This document shows, in pieces, positions 8,577 through 17,518 of a DNA stretch of 64,000 bases. The position numbers and the translations under genes were made by a program. The notes under the pieces were generated by a model that was given only the letters and a program-made list of their open reading frames with translations, made no database searches and had not been told where the DNA came from. The stretch's first letter is position 1, and each line of letters starts with the position of its first letter. This DNA is from Oryzomonas sagensis (GTDB lineage Bacteria; Desulfobacterota; Desulfuromonadia; Geobacterales; Pseudopelobacteraceae): contig NZ_VZRA01000001.1 of the NCBI RefSeq assembly GCF_008802355.1, positions 628,980 through 692,979 of the forward strand. The letters are read 5' to 3'.

Positions 8577-8919
8577 CCCGCTTGAGGAGGCCCCCTCACG
8601 GGTTCAGGATTCTTTCCTTCAACCTCAGAATGTGCGCACTCCCTAAGGTCTTCATCCCTATGGTCACCTCAGAGGGCATTGCTGCGCCGCTCACGTCGTG
8701 GTTGACCCCTCTGTCAAAAAATCGCACATCATTTTCCCCCTCTTTCGGCTAAATTTTTACACATGCAGTGGCACCCTAAGCTGTCCCAAACGGCCACATC
8801 ATGGTTCCGGTAACACTGCCCTGTAAAAAAACCACCGCAGCTGTGTCACTCCTTGCACACTTTCCGTTTTCAGTATAGTATCCCACAATAACACTCCATA
8901 AAATGCAAGGGACACCGCC
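8577..8919. other. intergenic region upstream of the sigma-54 activator
   Basis: 343 bases without a credible gene. It contains GTGTCACTCCTTGCACAC near 8836-8853, a partial dyad whose TTGCACACTTT part recurs (TGTGCACACTTTT) just after the sigma-54 activator gene near 11253. These could be operator sites. I looked for a -24/-12 promoter here and did not find a good one. Confidence 0.4.
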
Positions 8920-11220
8920 ATGGAACCGATCATCACCTTCAAGGAGCGCTGCCGGCTCTGCTACTCGTGCGTACGCAGCTGCCCGGTAAAGGCCATCAAG
9001 GTCGATAACGGATTTGCCCAGATCATGTACAACCGCTGCATCGGCTGCGGCAACTGCCTGAGCTGCCCGCAACAGGCAAAGGCCGTGGTGGACAGGATGG
9101 GGCAGACCCAAGAACTGCTGACATCGGGCGCGCCCGTTGTGGCCGTGCTGGGGTGCTCCTTCCCGGCATTCTTCCACGCCATCACTCCCGGGCAGCTGGT
9201 GGCCGCGCTGAAAAATCTCGGTTTCCGCGAGGTGCATGAGGGGGCCTACGGCGCCCGCATGATTGCCGACGCGTACAAAGAGGTGCTGCAACAGACCAAG
9301 ATTCCCCTGGTCTCCTCCCACTGCCCTGCGGTGGTCAGCCTGATCGAACGCCATTACCCCAAGCTGATCCCGAACCTGGCGGGGGTCGTTTCACCCATGA
9401 TCGCCATGGGTCGTTTCATCAAGGGCATCCTCGGCAAGGATACCAAGGTCATCTATATCAGCACCTGCATTGCCGGCAAATTCGAGGTACAGGCGGCGGA
9501 ATCGTCCAGCGCCATCGATGTGGTCCTCACCTACCAGGAGATCGATAAATTTTTCAAGGGGCGGGGCATCAACCCGGCATCCCTGGCGGAAGCGCCCTTC
9601 GATGGCCTTGACCCGGACAACGCACGCATATTCACCCTTACCGGCGGCCCGCTCAAGGTGTTCGAGGTTGAACCGGATTTCCTGGATACGGAGATCATCT
9701 CCGCCGAGGGCGAAAATCACGCCATCGACATCATCCGCGATCTTGCTGCCGGGCGGATCACGCCATCTTTTGTGGATTTACGGCTCTGTGACGGCGGCTG
9801 CGTCGACGGCCCCGCCCGTAATCAGGCCCTTAATCATTTTTATAAACGCAAACTGATCGTCAATTACAACGACAGTACGCTCCCCTACAAAACGGCGCCA
9901 CACTACCGCTCCACGGCATCCATACCCGACCTGATGCGCCCTTACTCGGACAAATCGTGCCGGCTGCCGAGTCCGGGCAAAGACGACATCAAACGCATCC
10001 TGCACTCCACCAACAAGTTTACGCAAAGCGACGAGCTCAATTGCCGCGCCTGCGGCTATAACACCTGCCGGGAACATGCCGTGGCCGTTTTTCAGGGGTT
10101 GGCGGACATCGAGATGTGCCTCCCCCACAATTTGCAGCAGGTTGAGGACGACCGGGGGCGGTTGATGCAGAAGTACGAGTTGATCCGGCGCGAACTGGAC
10201 CGGCAGCTGGGCGACGACCCGATTGTGGGGAACGACAGCAAGATCCAGGAGGTGCTGGAACTGATCCGCCAAGTGGGGCCGACGCCGACCACGGTCCTCA
10301 TCAGGGGCGAGACCGGCACCGGCAAGGAGTTGACGGCCCGGGCCATCCACCGCCTGAGCCTGCGCAACGACAAGCCGCTGGTCACGGTCAACTGCACGAC
10401 CATTACCGACTCCCTGTTGGAGAGTGAGTTGTTCGGTCACAAGAAAGGGGCATTCACCGGCGCCATCGGCGACAAGAAGGGGCTCTTCGAGGCCGCCAAT
10501 GGCGGCACCATCTTCCTGGACGAGATCGGGGACATCACCCCCAAGCTGCAGGCGGAGCTTTTGCGGGTTCTCGACCTGGGCGAGGTGCGGCCGGTGGGGG
10601 GGGCGGCGCCCAAAAAGGTGGATGTGCGCCTGATTGCCGCCACCAACAAGGATCTGGAACAGGGCGTGAGCGAAGGGTGGTTCCGTGAAGACCTCTACTA
10701 CCGTCTGAACGTCTTCAATATTCATCTGCCGCCGCTGCGCAACCGGCAGGACTCCATCCCGAGCCTGGCCGAGCATTTCCTCGACAAGGCCCGCAAAAAA
10801 TTGAACAAGAACATCGCCGGGATCGAGGACCGGGCCGTCAAGGCCATGCAGCACTACCCCTGGCCCGGCAATATCCGCGAGATGCAGAACGTTATCGAGC
10901 GCTCCTCGGTCCTCACCAAGGGCACGATCATCAGGCTGGAGAACCTTCCCACCATCTTTGCCGACACCTACGAACGGTGCAGCAACGGAGAGGTCAACCG
11001 CCGCCATGCCTCGTTCAAAGCCGAACGGGAGCTGCACATCAGCCGCACCGAAAAAAACCTGATCCAGCGCTATCTCGAAGAAACCGGCGGCAACGTGGCC
11101 AAGGCGGCCCGGCTGGCCAATATCCCCCGACGGACCTTTTACCGCCTTCTGGAAAAACACGGCCTTGAAATCGTCCAGCGGGTGCGGACCAAGTCAGCGG
11201 AACAGGAGACCCCGGAATAG
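8920..11220 (+). CDS. sigma-54 activator with ferredoxin and degenerate Fe-hydrogenase domain
   Basis: 766 residues. Order: two 4Fe-4S motifs (Cys 11, 14, 17, 21 and 40, 43, 46, 49, the second one residue short between its last cysteines), an iron-hydrogenase-large-subunit-like domain (about 65-345), a FeS motif CRACGYNTC (Cys 375, 378, 383) and a further Cys near 400, AAA+ domain with GETGTGKE (about 464) and the sigma-54 contact loop GAFTGA (about 510), then a Fis-type helix-turn-helix at the C-terminus. The three H-cluster loops survive only as SSHCPAV, STCIAGKF and LCDGGCVDGP. Probably a redox or hydrogen sensor controlling sigma-54 promoters. Confidence 0.88.
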   Translation: MEPIITFKERCRLCYSCVRSCPVKAIKVDNGFAQIMYNRCIGCGNCLSCPQQAKAVVDRMGQTQELLTSGAPVVAVLGCSFPAFFHAITPGQLVAALKNLGFREVHEGAYGARMIADAYKEVLQQTKIPLVSSHCPAVVSLIERHYPKLIPNLAGVVSPMIAMGRFIKGILGKDTKVIYISTCIAGKFEVQAAESSSAIDVVLTYQEIDKFFKGRGINPASLAEAPFDGLDPDNARIFTLTGGPLKVFEVEPDFLDTEIISAEGENHAIDIIRDLAAGRITPSFVDLRLCDGGCVDGPARNQALNHFYKRKLIVNYNDSTLPYKTAPHYRSTASIPDLMRPYSDKSCRLPSPGKDDIKRILHSTNKFTQSDELNCRACGYNTCREHAVAVFQGLADIEMCLPHNLQQVEDDRGRLMQKYELIRRELDRQLGDDPIVGNDSKIQEVLELIRQVGPTPTTVLIRGETGTGKELTARAIHRLSLRNDKPLVTVNCTTITDSLLESELFGHKKGAFTGAIGDKKGLFEAANGGTIFLDEIGDITPKLQAELLRVLDLGEVRPVGGAAPKKVDVRLIAATNKDLEQGVSEGWFREDLYYRLNVFNIHLPPLRNRQDSIPSLAEHFLDKARKKLNKNIAGIEDRAVKAMQHYPWPGNIREMQNVIERSSVLTKGTIIRLENLPTIFADTYERCSNGEVNRRHASFKAERELHISRTEKNLIQRYLEETGGNVAKAARLANIPRRTFYRLLEKHGLEIVQRVRTKSAEQETPE

Positions 11221-11344
11221 TGTATACTTTTGACCATGCGTGCGCCAGATTGTGCACACTTTTCTTCCAAGCCAAGGACGAATGGCTTACCTCTAATCAG
11301 TAACATACCGTTTATATTACTTAATTTTGTGTATACTCCGTTTT

Positions 11345-11392
11345 GGCATAGATATGGCAATAGAATGAGCACTTACTTAAGCGTGCCATATC
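11345..11392 (+). promoter_or_regulatory. candidate sigma-54 promoter and 9-bp inverted repeat
   Basis: TTGGCATAGATATGGCAAT has GG (11345-11346) and GC (11357-11358) separated by exactly ten bases, the -24/-12 spacing; -24 TGGCA is perfect, -12 is TGGC instead of TTGC. Transcription would begin near 11370, ahead of the ribbon-helix-helix gene. The -12 element lies in the left arm of an inverted repeat GATATGGCA (11351-11359) / TGCCATATC (11384-11392), a possible operator. Confidence 0.45.
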
Positions 11393-11423
11393 ACACCACA
11401 TAAAAAAAACGGAGGAACCGAAC

Positions 11424-11612
11424 ATGGGCAGAATGAGAGAAAATCCGCGTTACAACGTAATTTCGATGCGCATCAGTGACGAGGAGCGCGAGCACCTGGA
11501 AAATCTGATGAGCAAGACCAAAAAGAGCGTATCCGACATCATGCGCGAGGCCATGGAATACTTCTCGGCCCAACATGACCAGCAGACGAACCTGGAGCAG
11601 AAGGCCGCCTAA
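11424..11612 (+). CDS. ribbon-helix-helix (CopG/Arc-type) protein
   Basis: 62 residues with GGAGG about eight bases before the ATG. The YNVISMRISDEEREHLENLM segment fits the beta-strand plus first helix of a ribbon-helix-helix fold, and KKSVSDIMREAMEYF the second helix, so it should bind DNA as a dimer. No toxin gene is adjacent, which argues against a simple antitoxin; it stands alone between a sigma-54 activator and a terminator. The inverted repeat at 11351-11392 is the obvious candidate operator. Confidence 0.8.
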   Translation: MGRMRENPRYNVISMRISDEEREHLENLMSKTKKSVSDIMREAMEYFSAQHDQQTNLEQKAA

Positions 11613-11644
11613 GACCTCATTCTACAGGCATACGGGACACACGC

Positions 11645-11682
11645 AAAAGGCGTGGGTAGTTATATCTACCCACGCCTTTTGT
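11645..11682. terminator. bidirectional terminator
   Basis: 15-bp perfect stem (11645-11659 with 11666-11680), loop TTATAT, starting with AAAA and ending with TTTT. It separates the ribbon-helix-helix gene from the convergent RNase G gene and can serve both. Confidence 0.9.
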
Positions 11683-11708
11683 TTCGCAACCACTGGCCAC
11701 AGAGCCGT

Positions 11709-13232
11709 TCAGTTTATCAGGATCTCGAACTGCTCCTGGTGGAAACCGGGCTTGGCCCGCACGGTAATACGCTTCTTGAAGCGCTTTTCCAACTCCTCCA
11801 GCCCCCGCCGCTCCTCATCGTAGAGCAGGTCCGCCACCTGGGGATGGACCGACACCGTAGCCTTGGTCCCCTTGATATCCAGCATCTCGCGGCGCAACTC
11901 CCGGAAGATCTCATGGCACACCGTAATCTTCGACTTGATGTAACCGCGCCCCTCGCAGTACGGGCACGGCTCGCACATCATCCGACCGATGCTCTCCCGT
12001 ACACGCTTGCGGGTCATCTCCACCAGGCCCAGTTCTGAAATTTTGAGGATGTTGCTCTTCGACTTGTCCCCCTTGAGGGCCTCCTCCAGCGCGGTGAAGA
12101 CCTTGTCCCGGTTGACCTCTTTCTCCATGTCGATAAAATCGATGATGATGATGCCGCCGATATTGCGCAGCCGCAGCTGATAGGAGATCTCCTTGACCGC
12201 CTCCAGGTTGGTCTTGAGGATGGTGTCCTCGAGATTATGCTTGCCCACGAAGCGCCCGGTGTTCACATCCACGGCGGTGAGCGCCTCGGTCTGCTCGATG
12301 ATGATATAGCCGCCGCTCTTCAGCCAGACCTTTCTGCCCAGCGCCCGGCTGATCTCCACCTCCAGACCGAAATGGTCGAAGATCGGCTCCTCGTCATCGT
12401 AGAGCTCGATGGAATACTTCATCTTGGGCATGAAGGTGGAGATGAACTGGACGATCCGGTCAAAATCCGGCTTCGAGTCCACGATGATCCGGTCCACCTG
12501 CTCGGTAACGATGTCGCGCACCACCTTCTGGACCACGTCCAGGTCGGAATGGACCAACGAAGGGGCCGCAGCCTTTTCCCTGCGCTTGGCGATCTCGGCC
12601 CACAGCGTGGAAAGATACTGCATGTCCGACAGCAGGTCCTCTTCGCTTTTCCCTTCCGAGACCGTCCTGACGATATACCCCGAGCCGCTCTGCTTGAGGC
12701 GGTCGACGATTTCACGCAAACGCTCCCGCTCGGCCTCGTCCTCGATGCGGCGGGAAATGCCCACATGGTCCACCGTCGGCATGTACACCAGATGGCGGCC
12801 CGGCAGGGAGATGTGGGAGGTGATGCGCGCACCCTTGGTGCCGATCGGCTCCTTGGAAATCTGGACCAGCAGCTCCTGTCCCTCCTGAAGCAGCTCTTCA
12901 ATGGGGTGCAACGGCTTGTAGTCGGGATGGGCGGATTCCGGCTGCTCGACGTTGGGCTCATGTTCCTTCTTGCCCTCGTCCAGAAGCGACTCATACTCCT
13001 CAATGGCGTCAAAGACATCCGCCACGTACAAAAATGCCGCCTTCTCCAGGCCGATGTCCACGAAGGCAGCCTGCATACCGGGCAACACCCTGATGACCCG
13101 TCCCTTGTAGATGTTGCCGACAATCCCCCGTTCGCGGCTGCGCTCGATATAAAGCTCGGCAATGGTGCCGTTTTCAATCAGCGCGATACGCGTCTCGTGG
13201 GAGGCGGCGTTGATAACCAGTTCTACTCCCAT
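11709..13232 (-). CDS. rng: ribonuclease G/E family endoribonuclease
   Basis: 507 residues. Begins MGVELVINAAS and continues with the S1-like domain (RGIVGNIYKGRVIRVLPGMQAAFVDIG), then the RNase H-like/5'-sensor and DNase I-like catalytic parts; LTAVDVNTGRFVGK carries the catalytic Asp and IIIDFIDME the second one, and the Zn-link CPYCEGRG is present. Length matches RNase G (~490-510) rather than RNase E, with no long C-terminal scaffold. Processes 16S rRNA 5' ends and mRNA. Follows a radical SAM gene by 36 bases, an arrangement conserved in many bacteria. Confidence 0.93.
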   Translation of the reverse strand: MGVELVINAASHETRIALIENGTIAELYIERSRERGIVGNIYKGRVIRVLPGMQAAFVDIGLEKAAFLYVADVFDAIEEYESLLDEGKKEHEPNVEQPESAHPDYKPLHPIEELLQEGQELLVQISKEPIGTKGARITSHISLPGRHLVYMPTVDHVGISRRIEDEAERERLREIVDRLKQSGSGYIVRTVSEGKSEEDLLSDMQYLSTLWAEIAKRREKAAAPSLVHSDLDVVQKVVRDIVTEQVDRIIVDSKPDFDRIVQFISTFMPKMKYSIELYDDEEPIFDHFGLEVEISRALGRKVWLKSGGYIIIEQTEALTAVDVNTGRFVGKHNLEDTILKTNLEAVKEISYQLRLRNIGGIIIIDFIDMEKEVNRDKVFTALEEALKGDKSKSNILKISELGLVEMTRKRVRESIGRMMCEPCPYCEGRGYIKSKITVCHEIFRELRREMLDIKGTKATVSVHPQVADLLYDEERRGLEELEKRFKKRITVRAKPGFHQEQFEILIN

Positions 13233-13268
13233 ACAATTTGTCTCCGTCTATATAAAATGCATTCAAAA

Positions 13269-15755
13269 TCAGTCACGTGGCGACGGCGCGGCAAAAACAA
13301 CATCGAGCTTTTCAACCCGCAGGTCATCCATGGCGAGCGTATCGTTGCCGGTAATGGCGCGGGCATACTCCACCGGCTTGCCCCTGCCGGCAACCAGGTC
13401 CAGCGAGTCGGGCCCGGCAACGAGCGAGACGGTTTCCGACCGTAGATCAATAGTTTGACGTTCGCCCTTTTTAATCCGTTGAATGACGAAATCACTGTGC
13501 GCCAAAAACTGCTCACATTTTTGAGGCAGATCGCCACAGGGCGCTTTAGTAAAGGTTATGCGATAATGGGTGGCGATCATCTGGGGCGAAAGAGATGGTG
13601 ATTTCACGTCCACCCGTTCCGCCTCCAGAATCCGCAGCCCCTCGGGCAGGACGCCGTTCAGCCGGCGCTGCACCTCAGCCGCTTCGCAGCCGGCCGCCAC
13701 AACCATATCCATGTATTCCGCCCTGGATTCTATACCAACCGAGGTGGCGGTGGCAAAGGAGAATTTGGGATGGGGGTGGAAACCTTGGGAAAAAAGGATC
13801 GGCACCCCCGCCCGGCTGACGGCGCGCGTGAAGACCGTAATCAGCTCAAGATGGCTCAGAAAACGCATGGCGCCGGTTTTCGCAAAGCGCAGCCGGATAC
13901 GGGCCGGCAACGGCTCGAACAGTGCCGCGGCAGCCGGTGCCGCCACGGCGTCATGGGGCGAGAGGCGCGGCTCCACGGCGCTGAAGTCGCAGACGCCGCA
14001 GGCGCTGCACCGGCCGTGACGGCAATCCTCGGTCGCCGACTCCGCGAAGGCGCGCTCCCGCTCCGCCAGCAAAAACTCCCGCGTAACGCCGCAGTCGAGA
14101 TGGCCCCACGGCAGGACTTCGTCCAGGGCCCGCCGTCGCAAGTACCATTCGGGCTCGATGCCGCAGTCGGCGAAGGCTTGCCGCCAGCGTTCCGGCGAGA
14201 AGTGCTCCCCCCAGCCGTCAAAACGGCAGCCCAGTTCCACCGCCCGCGCCAGCACCGGCGCCAGCCGCCGGTCGCCCCGGGCAAAGACCCCCTCCATGAA
14301 TGAAAGCGGGGCGTCCTGCCACTTGAAATTGAGCTTGCGTCGTTTCAATTCGCCGCGCAACAGCCCCTGCCGCTCCCTGATCTCGTCCTGGGAGATCTGC
14401 GCTTCCCACTGGAAAGGCGTATGTGCCTTGGGAACGAAACTGCTGACCGACACGTTGACCTCGCCCGAAACACCCGACCCTTTGGCCTGGTCCTTGACCC
14501 GGCGCGCCAGGGCGGGGATTTCCAGCACATCATCCAGGGTCTCCCCCGGCAGGCCGATCATAAAGTAGAGTTTGATGAGCCGCCACCCGGCCCCATAGAC
14601 GTTGGCCGCCCCCTCCAGGAGGTCCGCCTCGGTGATGCCCTTGTTGATCACCCCGCGCATCCGTTCGCTGCCCGCCTCCGGGGCCAGGGTGAACCCGGTC
14701 TTGCGCACCTTCTTGATCTCGTCGATCAACCCTTCGGTGAGGGTTCCGACCCTGAGCGACGGCAGGGAAACAGCCACCCGGTCATGGGCATAGCGCTCCA
14801 TCAGCCCGGTCAAAAGCGGGGCGATACAGGAATAGTCCCCCGAAGAGAGCGACAGGAGCGACACCTCGTCATAGCCGGTGGCCTCCAGGGACTTTTCCAC
14901 CAGATCGAAGATGGTTCCGGGCGAACGCTCGCGCACCGGCCGGTAGATATAGCCGGCCTGGCAGAAACGGCAGCCGCGGGTGCAACCCCGGGCAATCTCC
15001 ACCGCCACCCGGTCATGGATGGTCTTCATGAAGGGGACGACCGGCGCAGCGGGATAGGGTGCCGTGTCGAGGTTCGCGAGAAACCGGCGGCGCACGCGCC
15101 CCACGCCGGGCTTGAGCGGGACAATCTCCGCGATGCTCCCGTCCGGGTGGTAGCGGGGTTCAAAATACGAGGGGACGTATACCCCCTCGATGGCGGCCAG
15201 ACGCTCCAGGAGCGCCGCCTTCCCCAGGCCTGCACGCTTTGCCAGACGCGCAGCCTCGGCGATCTCCAGCACCGCCTCTTCACCGTCGCCCAGCAGGAAG
15301 GCATCGAAGAACGGGGCCAGCGGCTCAGGGTTATAGGCGCACGGGCCGCCGGCGATGACCAGCGGGAAAACGTCATGGCGCTCGTCGGCCAAAAGCGGTA
15401 TGCCGGCCAGGCGCAGCATGGTGAGGATATTGGTATAGGAGAGCTCGTACTGCAGGGTAAAACCGATGATATCGCAGGCCGCCAGCGGTGTAGCGCTTTC
15501 CAGGGTCGCCAGGGGGGAGCCTGCGGCCTCCATCTGGGACTCCATATCCGGCCATGGGGCATAGACGCGCTCCGCCGCAATCCCGTCGGCGGCATTGAGA
15601 ACATGATACAGGATCCGCAGCCCCAGGTGGCTCATGCCGACTTCATAGACGTCCGGGAACGCCAGGGCAAAACGCAGTTCGGCCTCATCCTTGCGAATGG
15701 AGCCCATCTCTCCCCCCATGTAACGGGCGGGCTTTTCAACGGCAAGGAGGTTCAT
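13269..15755 (-). CDS. B12-binding/radical SAM protein fused to DUF2344 domain
   Basis: 828 residues from the ATG at 15755 (MNLLAVEKPARYMGGE, the usual start region of the TIGR03960 family); a longer frame to 15827 adds a peptide unlike the family. N-terminal B12-binding-like region (to about 200), radical SAM core with the cluster motif GCTRGCRFCQ, and a C-terminal DUF2344/TIGR03936 domain (RIRLRFAKTGAMRFLSHLEL). In many genomes the two parts are separate genes; here they are one. Substrate unknown; the conserved neighbourhood with RNase G, as here, hints at RNA or ribosome modification (inference). Confidence 0.88.
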   Translation of the reverse strand: MNLLAVEKPARYMGGEMGSIRKDEAELRFALAFPDVYEVGMSHLGLRILYHVLNAADGIAAERVYAPWPDMESQMEAAGSPLATLESATPLAACDIIGFTLQYELSYTNILTMLRLAGIPLLADERHDVFPLVIAGGPCAYNPEPLAPFFDAFLLGDGEEAVLEIAEAARLAKRAGLGKAALLERLAAIEGVYVPSYFEPRYHPDGSIAEIVPLKPGVGRVRRRFLANLDTAPYPAAPVVPFMKTIHDRVAVEIARGCTRGCRFCQAGYIYRPVRERSPGTIFDLVEKSLEATGYDEVSLLSLSSGDYSCIAPLLTGLMERYAHDRVAVSLPSLRVGTLTEGLIDEIKKVRKTGFTLAPEAGSERMRGVINKGITEADLLEGAANVYGAGWRLIKLYFMIGLPGETLDDVLEIPALARRVKDQAKGSGVSGEVNVSVSSFVPKAHTPFQWEAQISQDEIRERQGLLRGELKRRKLNFKWQDAPLSFMEGVFARGDRRLAPVLARAVELGCRFDGWGEHFSPERWRQAFADCGIEPEWYLRRRALDEVLPWGHLDCGVTREFLLAERERAFAESATEDCRHGRCSACGVCDFSAVEPRLSPHDAVAAPAAAALFEPLPARIRLRFAKTGAMRFLSHLELITVFTRAVSRAGVPILFSQGFHPHPKFSFATATSVGIESRAEYMDMVVAAGCEAAEVQRRLNGVLPEGLRILEAERVDVKSPSLSPQMIATHYRITFTKAPCGDLPQKCEQFLAHSDFVIQRIKKGERQTIDLRSETVSLVAGPDSLDLVAGRGKPVEYARAITGNDTLAMDDLRVEKLDVVFAAPSPRD

Positions 15756-15889
15756 AAATGGAAGACAATCCTTAAGAATGTGATGGCAAGGCAAGGGACT
15801 GTAACAAATCGGAAGGGATGATGGCAAGGGAAATAGCCATTTTTTTCTTGCATCGGTTTGTCATTAATGGTAAAGAGAAGATTCTCGTT

Positions 15890-15976
15890 GCCGAAGTGGC
15901 GGAATTGGTAGACGCGCCAGATTCAGGTTCTGGTTCTCGCAAGGGAGTGCTGGTTCGATTCCAGTCTTCGGCACCA
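15890..15976 (+). tRNA. tRNA-Leu (anticodon CAG)
   Basis: 87 nt including encoded CCA. Acceptor GCCGAAG pairs with CTTCGGC; D-arm contains GAATTGGTAGAC; anticodon stem CCAGA/TCTGG with loop TTCAGGT gives CAG (15924-15926); long class II variable arm; T-arm GGTTCGATTCC. All elements of a leucine tRNA are present. Confidence 0.97.
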
Positions 15977-15987
15977 GTTAAGGAATT

Positions 15988-16018
15988 AAGGCTTTGCAGA
16001 CTTCTGCAAAGCCTTTTC
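15988..16018 (+). terminator. terminator after tRNA-Leu
   Basis: 12-bp perfect stem (15988-15999 with 16004-16015) with loop ACTT and a TTTT tail, twelve bases after the tRNA 3' end. Confidence 0.85.
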
Positions 16019-16147
16019 CATTTTCAACCAGCATCCACGCAATCCACGCACGCAGGGCGGCCTTCCGAAACCCGGGCGCCACGACCAACCCCGGGATGGT
16101 TTCTCACCGACAGACAACGCGGGTATTCGATCCGCACGGGAAGCAAC

Positions 16148-17392
16148 ATGAAGATAATGGTATGGGATCTCATCGAATCGGTTTCAAATGCCCTGGACAT
16201 GATCAACAGCAACCTGTCCGAGCACCATGGCAAGGTCGCCTATATCTCCATGCGGATCGGCACCATGCTCGGCATGAGCAACAACGACATCGAGAGGATG
16301 ATCTATGCCGCACTGCTCCACGACTGCGGCGTCTTCACCGGCGACGAGGCGAACTCGATCACGCGCTTTGAATTCGACACCACGGCGAACAACCATGCCG
16401 AGATCGGCTCGAAACTCCTCAAGGGCCTTACGTTCATCGATATCTCCGAAATAGTCCGATTCCACCACACCTCCTGGAAGCATGGCGAGGGGGCCGGCAC
16501 CGGGGACGGCCGCGCCATACCGTTCACCAGCCATATCATCCACCTGGCGGATCGCGTAGCAACCCTTTCCGCGGTCAACAACAACATCCTCTTGCACTCC
16601 CACGACATTTTGAAGACCGTCGAAGCGCACGCCGACAGCGTGTTCCATCCCGATATCGTGGCCGCATTCCATGAACTGGCCCAAAGGGATTCGTTTTGGC
16701 TCGATATGAACAGCAACGACGTCAAATATCTGGTCAACGGTTCGATCCGTTCTTCTTCCATCGACATCGGCATCGACGAACTTTACGAATTTTCCCGCCT
16801 CATCTCCAACATCATCGACTACAAGTGCCGGTTTACGGCGACCCACTCCATCGGCGTCGCCCGGGTGGCACAGGCTGTCAGCCGCAAAATAGGCTTCAGC
16901 AGTGCCGAAGGGACCCTTTTCGAGATCGCCGGCCATCTGCACGACCTCGGCAAGCTTTCCGTCCCGGCCGAGATCCTCTACAAGCCGTCGGGCCTGAACA
17001 GGGAGGAAATGGCGGTCATGCGGTCCCACTCCTACATAACCTTCGCGGCGCTCAGAAAGGTGCGAGGCATGGAAAACGTCGTCAAGTGGGCGTGCGAACA
17101 CCACGAGAAGCTGGACGGCAGCGGGTACCCCTTCAGGCGCACGGACAGCGAACTCTCCCTGGGGTCCCGGGTCATGGCGGTCGCCGATATCTTTACGGCC
17201 CTCTCCGAGGACAGGCCCTACCGCAAGGGGATGTGCAAGCGCGACACCATCAGCACCCTGAACAGCCTCACCGGCACCCACCTGGACCCCTATGTCACCT
17301 CGACGCTGGTCTCGGCCTATGACGAGATCAACGACATCAGGGCCCTGTATCAGAAAAATGCGTTCGACATCTACATGGAGGTCCTCAACTAG
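16148..17392 (+). CDS. tandem HD / HD-GYP domain protein
   Basis: 414 residues from the ATG at 16148 (GGGAAG upstream); the open frame reaching further 5' passes through the tRNA gene and is discarded. The N-terminal half has an HD domain (LLHDCGVF with downstream HHTSW) lacking a GYP motif; the C-terminal half is a full HD-GYP domain with HLHDLGKL, HHEKLDGSGYP and ADIFTALSEDRPYR. HD-GYP proteins hydrolyse cyclic di-GMP or other cyclic dinucleotides. No receiver or membrane segment is seen, so the degenerate N-terminal HD domain may be the input. Confidence 0.88.
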   Translation: MKIMVWDLIESVSNALDMINSNLSEHHGKVAYISMRIGTMLGMSNNDIERMIYAALLHDCGVFTGDEANSITRFEFDTTANNHAEIGSKLLKGLTFIDISEIVRFHHTSWKHGEGAGTGDGRAIPFTSHIIHLADRVATLSAVNNNILLHSHDILKTVEAHADSVFHPDIVAAFHELAQRDSFWLDMNSNDVKYLVNGSIRSSSIDIGIDELYEFSRLISNIIDYKCRFTATHSIGVARVAQAVSRKIGFSSAEGTLFEIAGHLHDLGKLSVPAEILYKPSGLNREEMAVMRSHSYITFAALRKVRGMENVVKWACEHHEKLDGSGYPFRRTDSELSLGSRVMAVADIFTALSEDRPYRKGMCKRDTISTLNSLTGTHLDPYVTSTLVSAYDEINDIRALYQKNAFDIYMEVLN

Positions 17393-17518
17393 GGCCACCA
17401 GGGCCGCGCCCCCCTCTAACCGGTGCCTCCCCGCTGCGGGAAATTGTGTTGCCTCGCGGCGTCAATCCTCTTATGCTGTAGCGGTAGCATCATTCCCCCT
17501 AAACGAAATGGAGTTGTC

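Noticed and set aside
8755-8919. Sigma-54 promoter of the activator gene itself
   Set aside because: TGGCAC occurs at 8769 but GG-to-GC spacing is eight, not ten, and no TTGC follows.
9778-11160. Minus-strand frame opposite the sigma-54 activator
   Set aside because: Shadow of the AAA+ region; no ribosome site or recognisable motif.
11424-11612. Ribbon-helix-helix protein as an antitoxin
   Set aside because: No toxin-like frame follows; a terminator comes directly after it.
14421-15821. Plus-strand frame opposite the radical SAM gene
   Set aside because: Shadow of a conserved gene, no family features.
15818-16147. N-terminal extension of the HD-GYP protein
   Set aside because: The extension is read through the tRNA-Leu gene and its terminator; the ATG at 16148 with a ribosome site is the real start.
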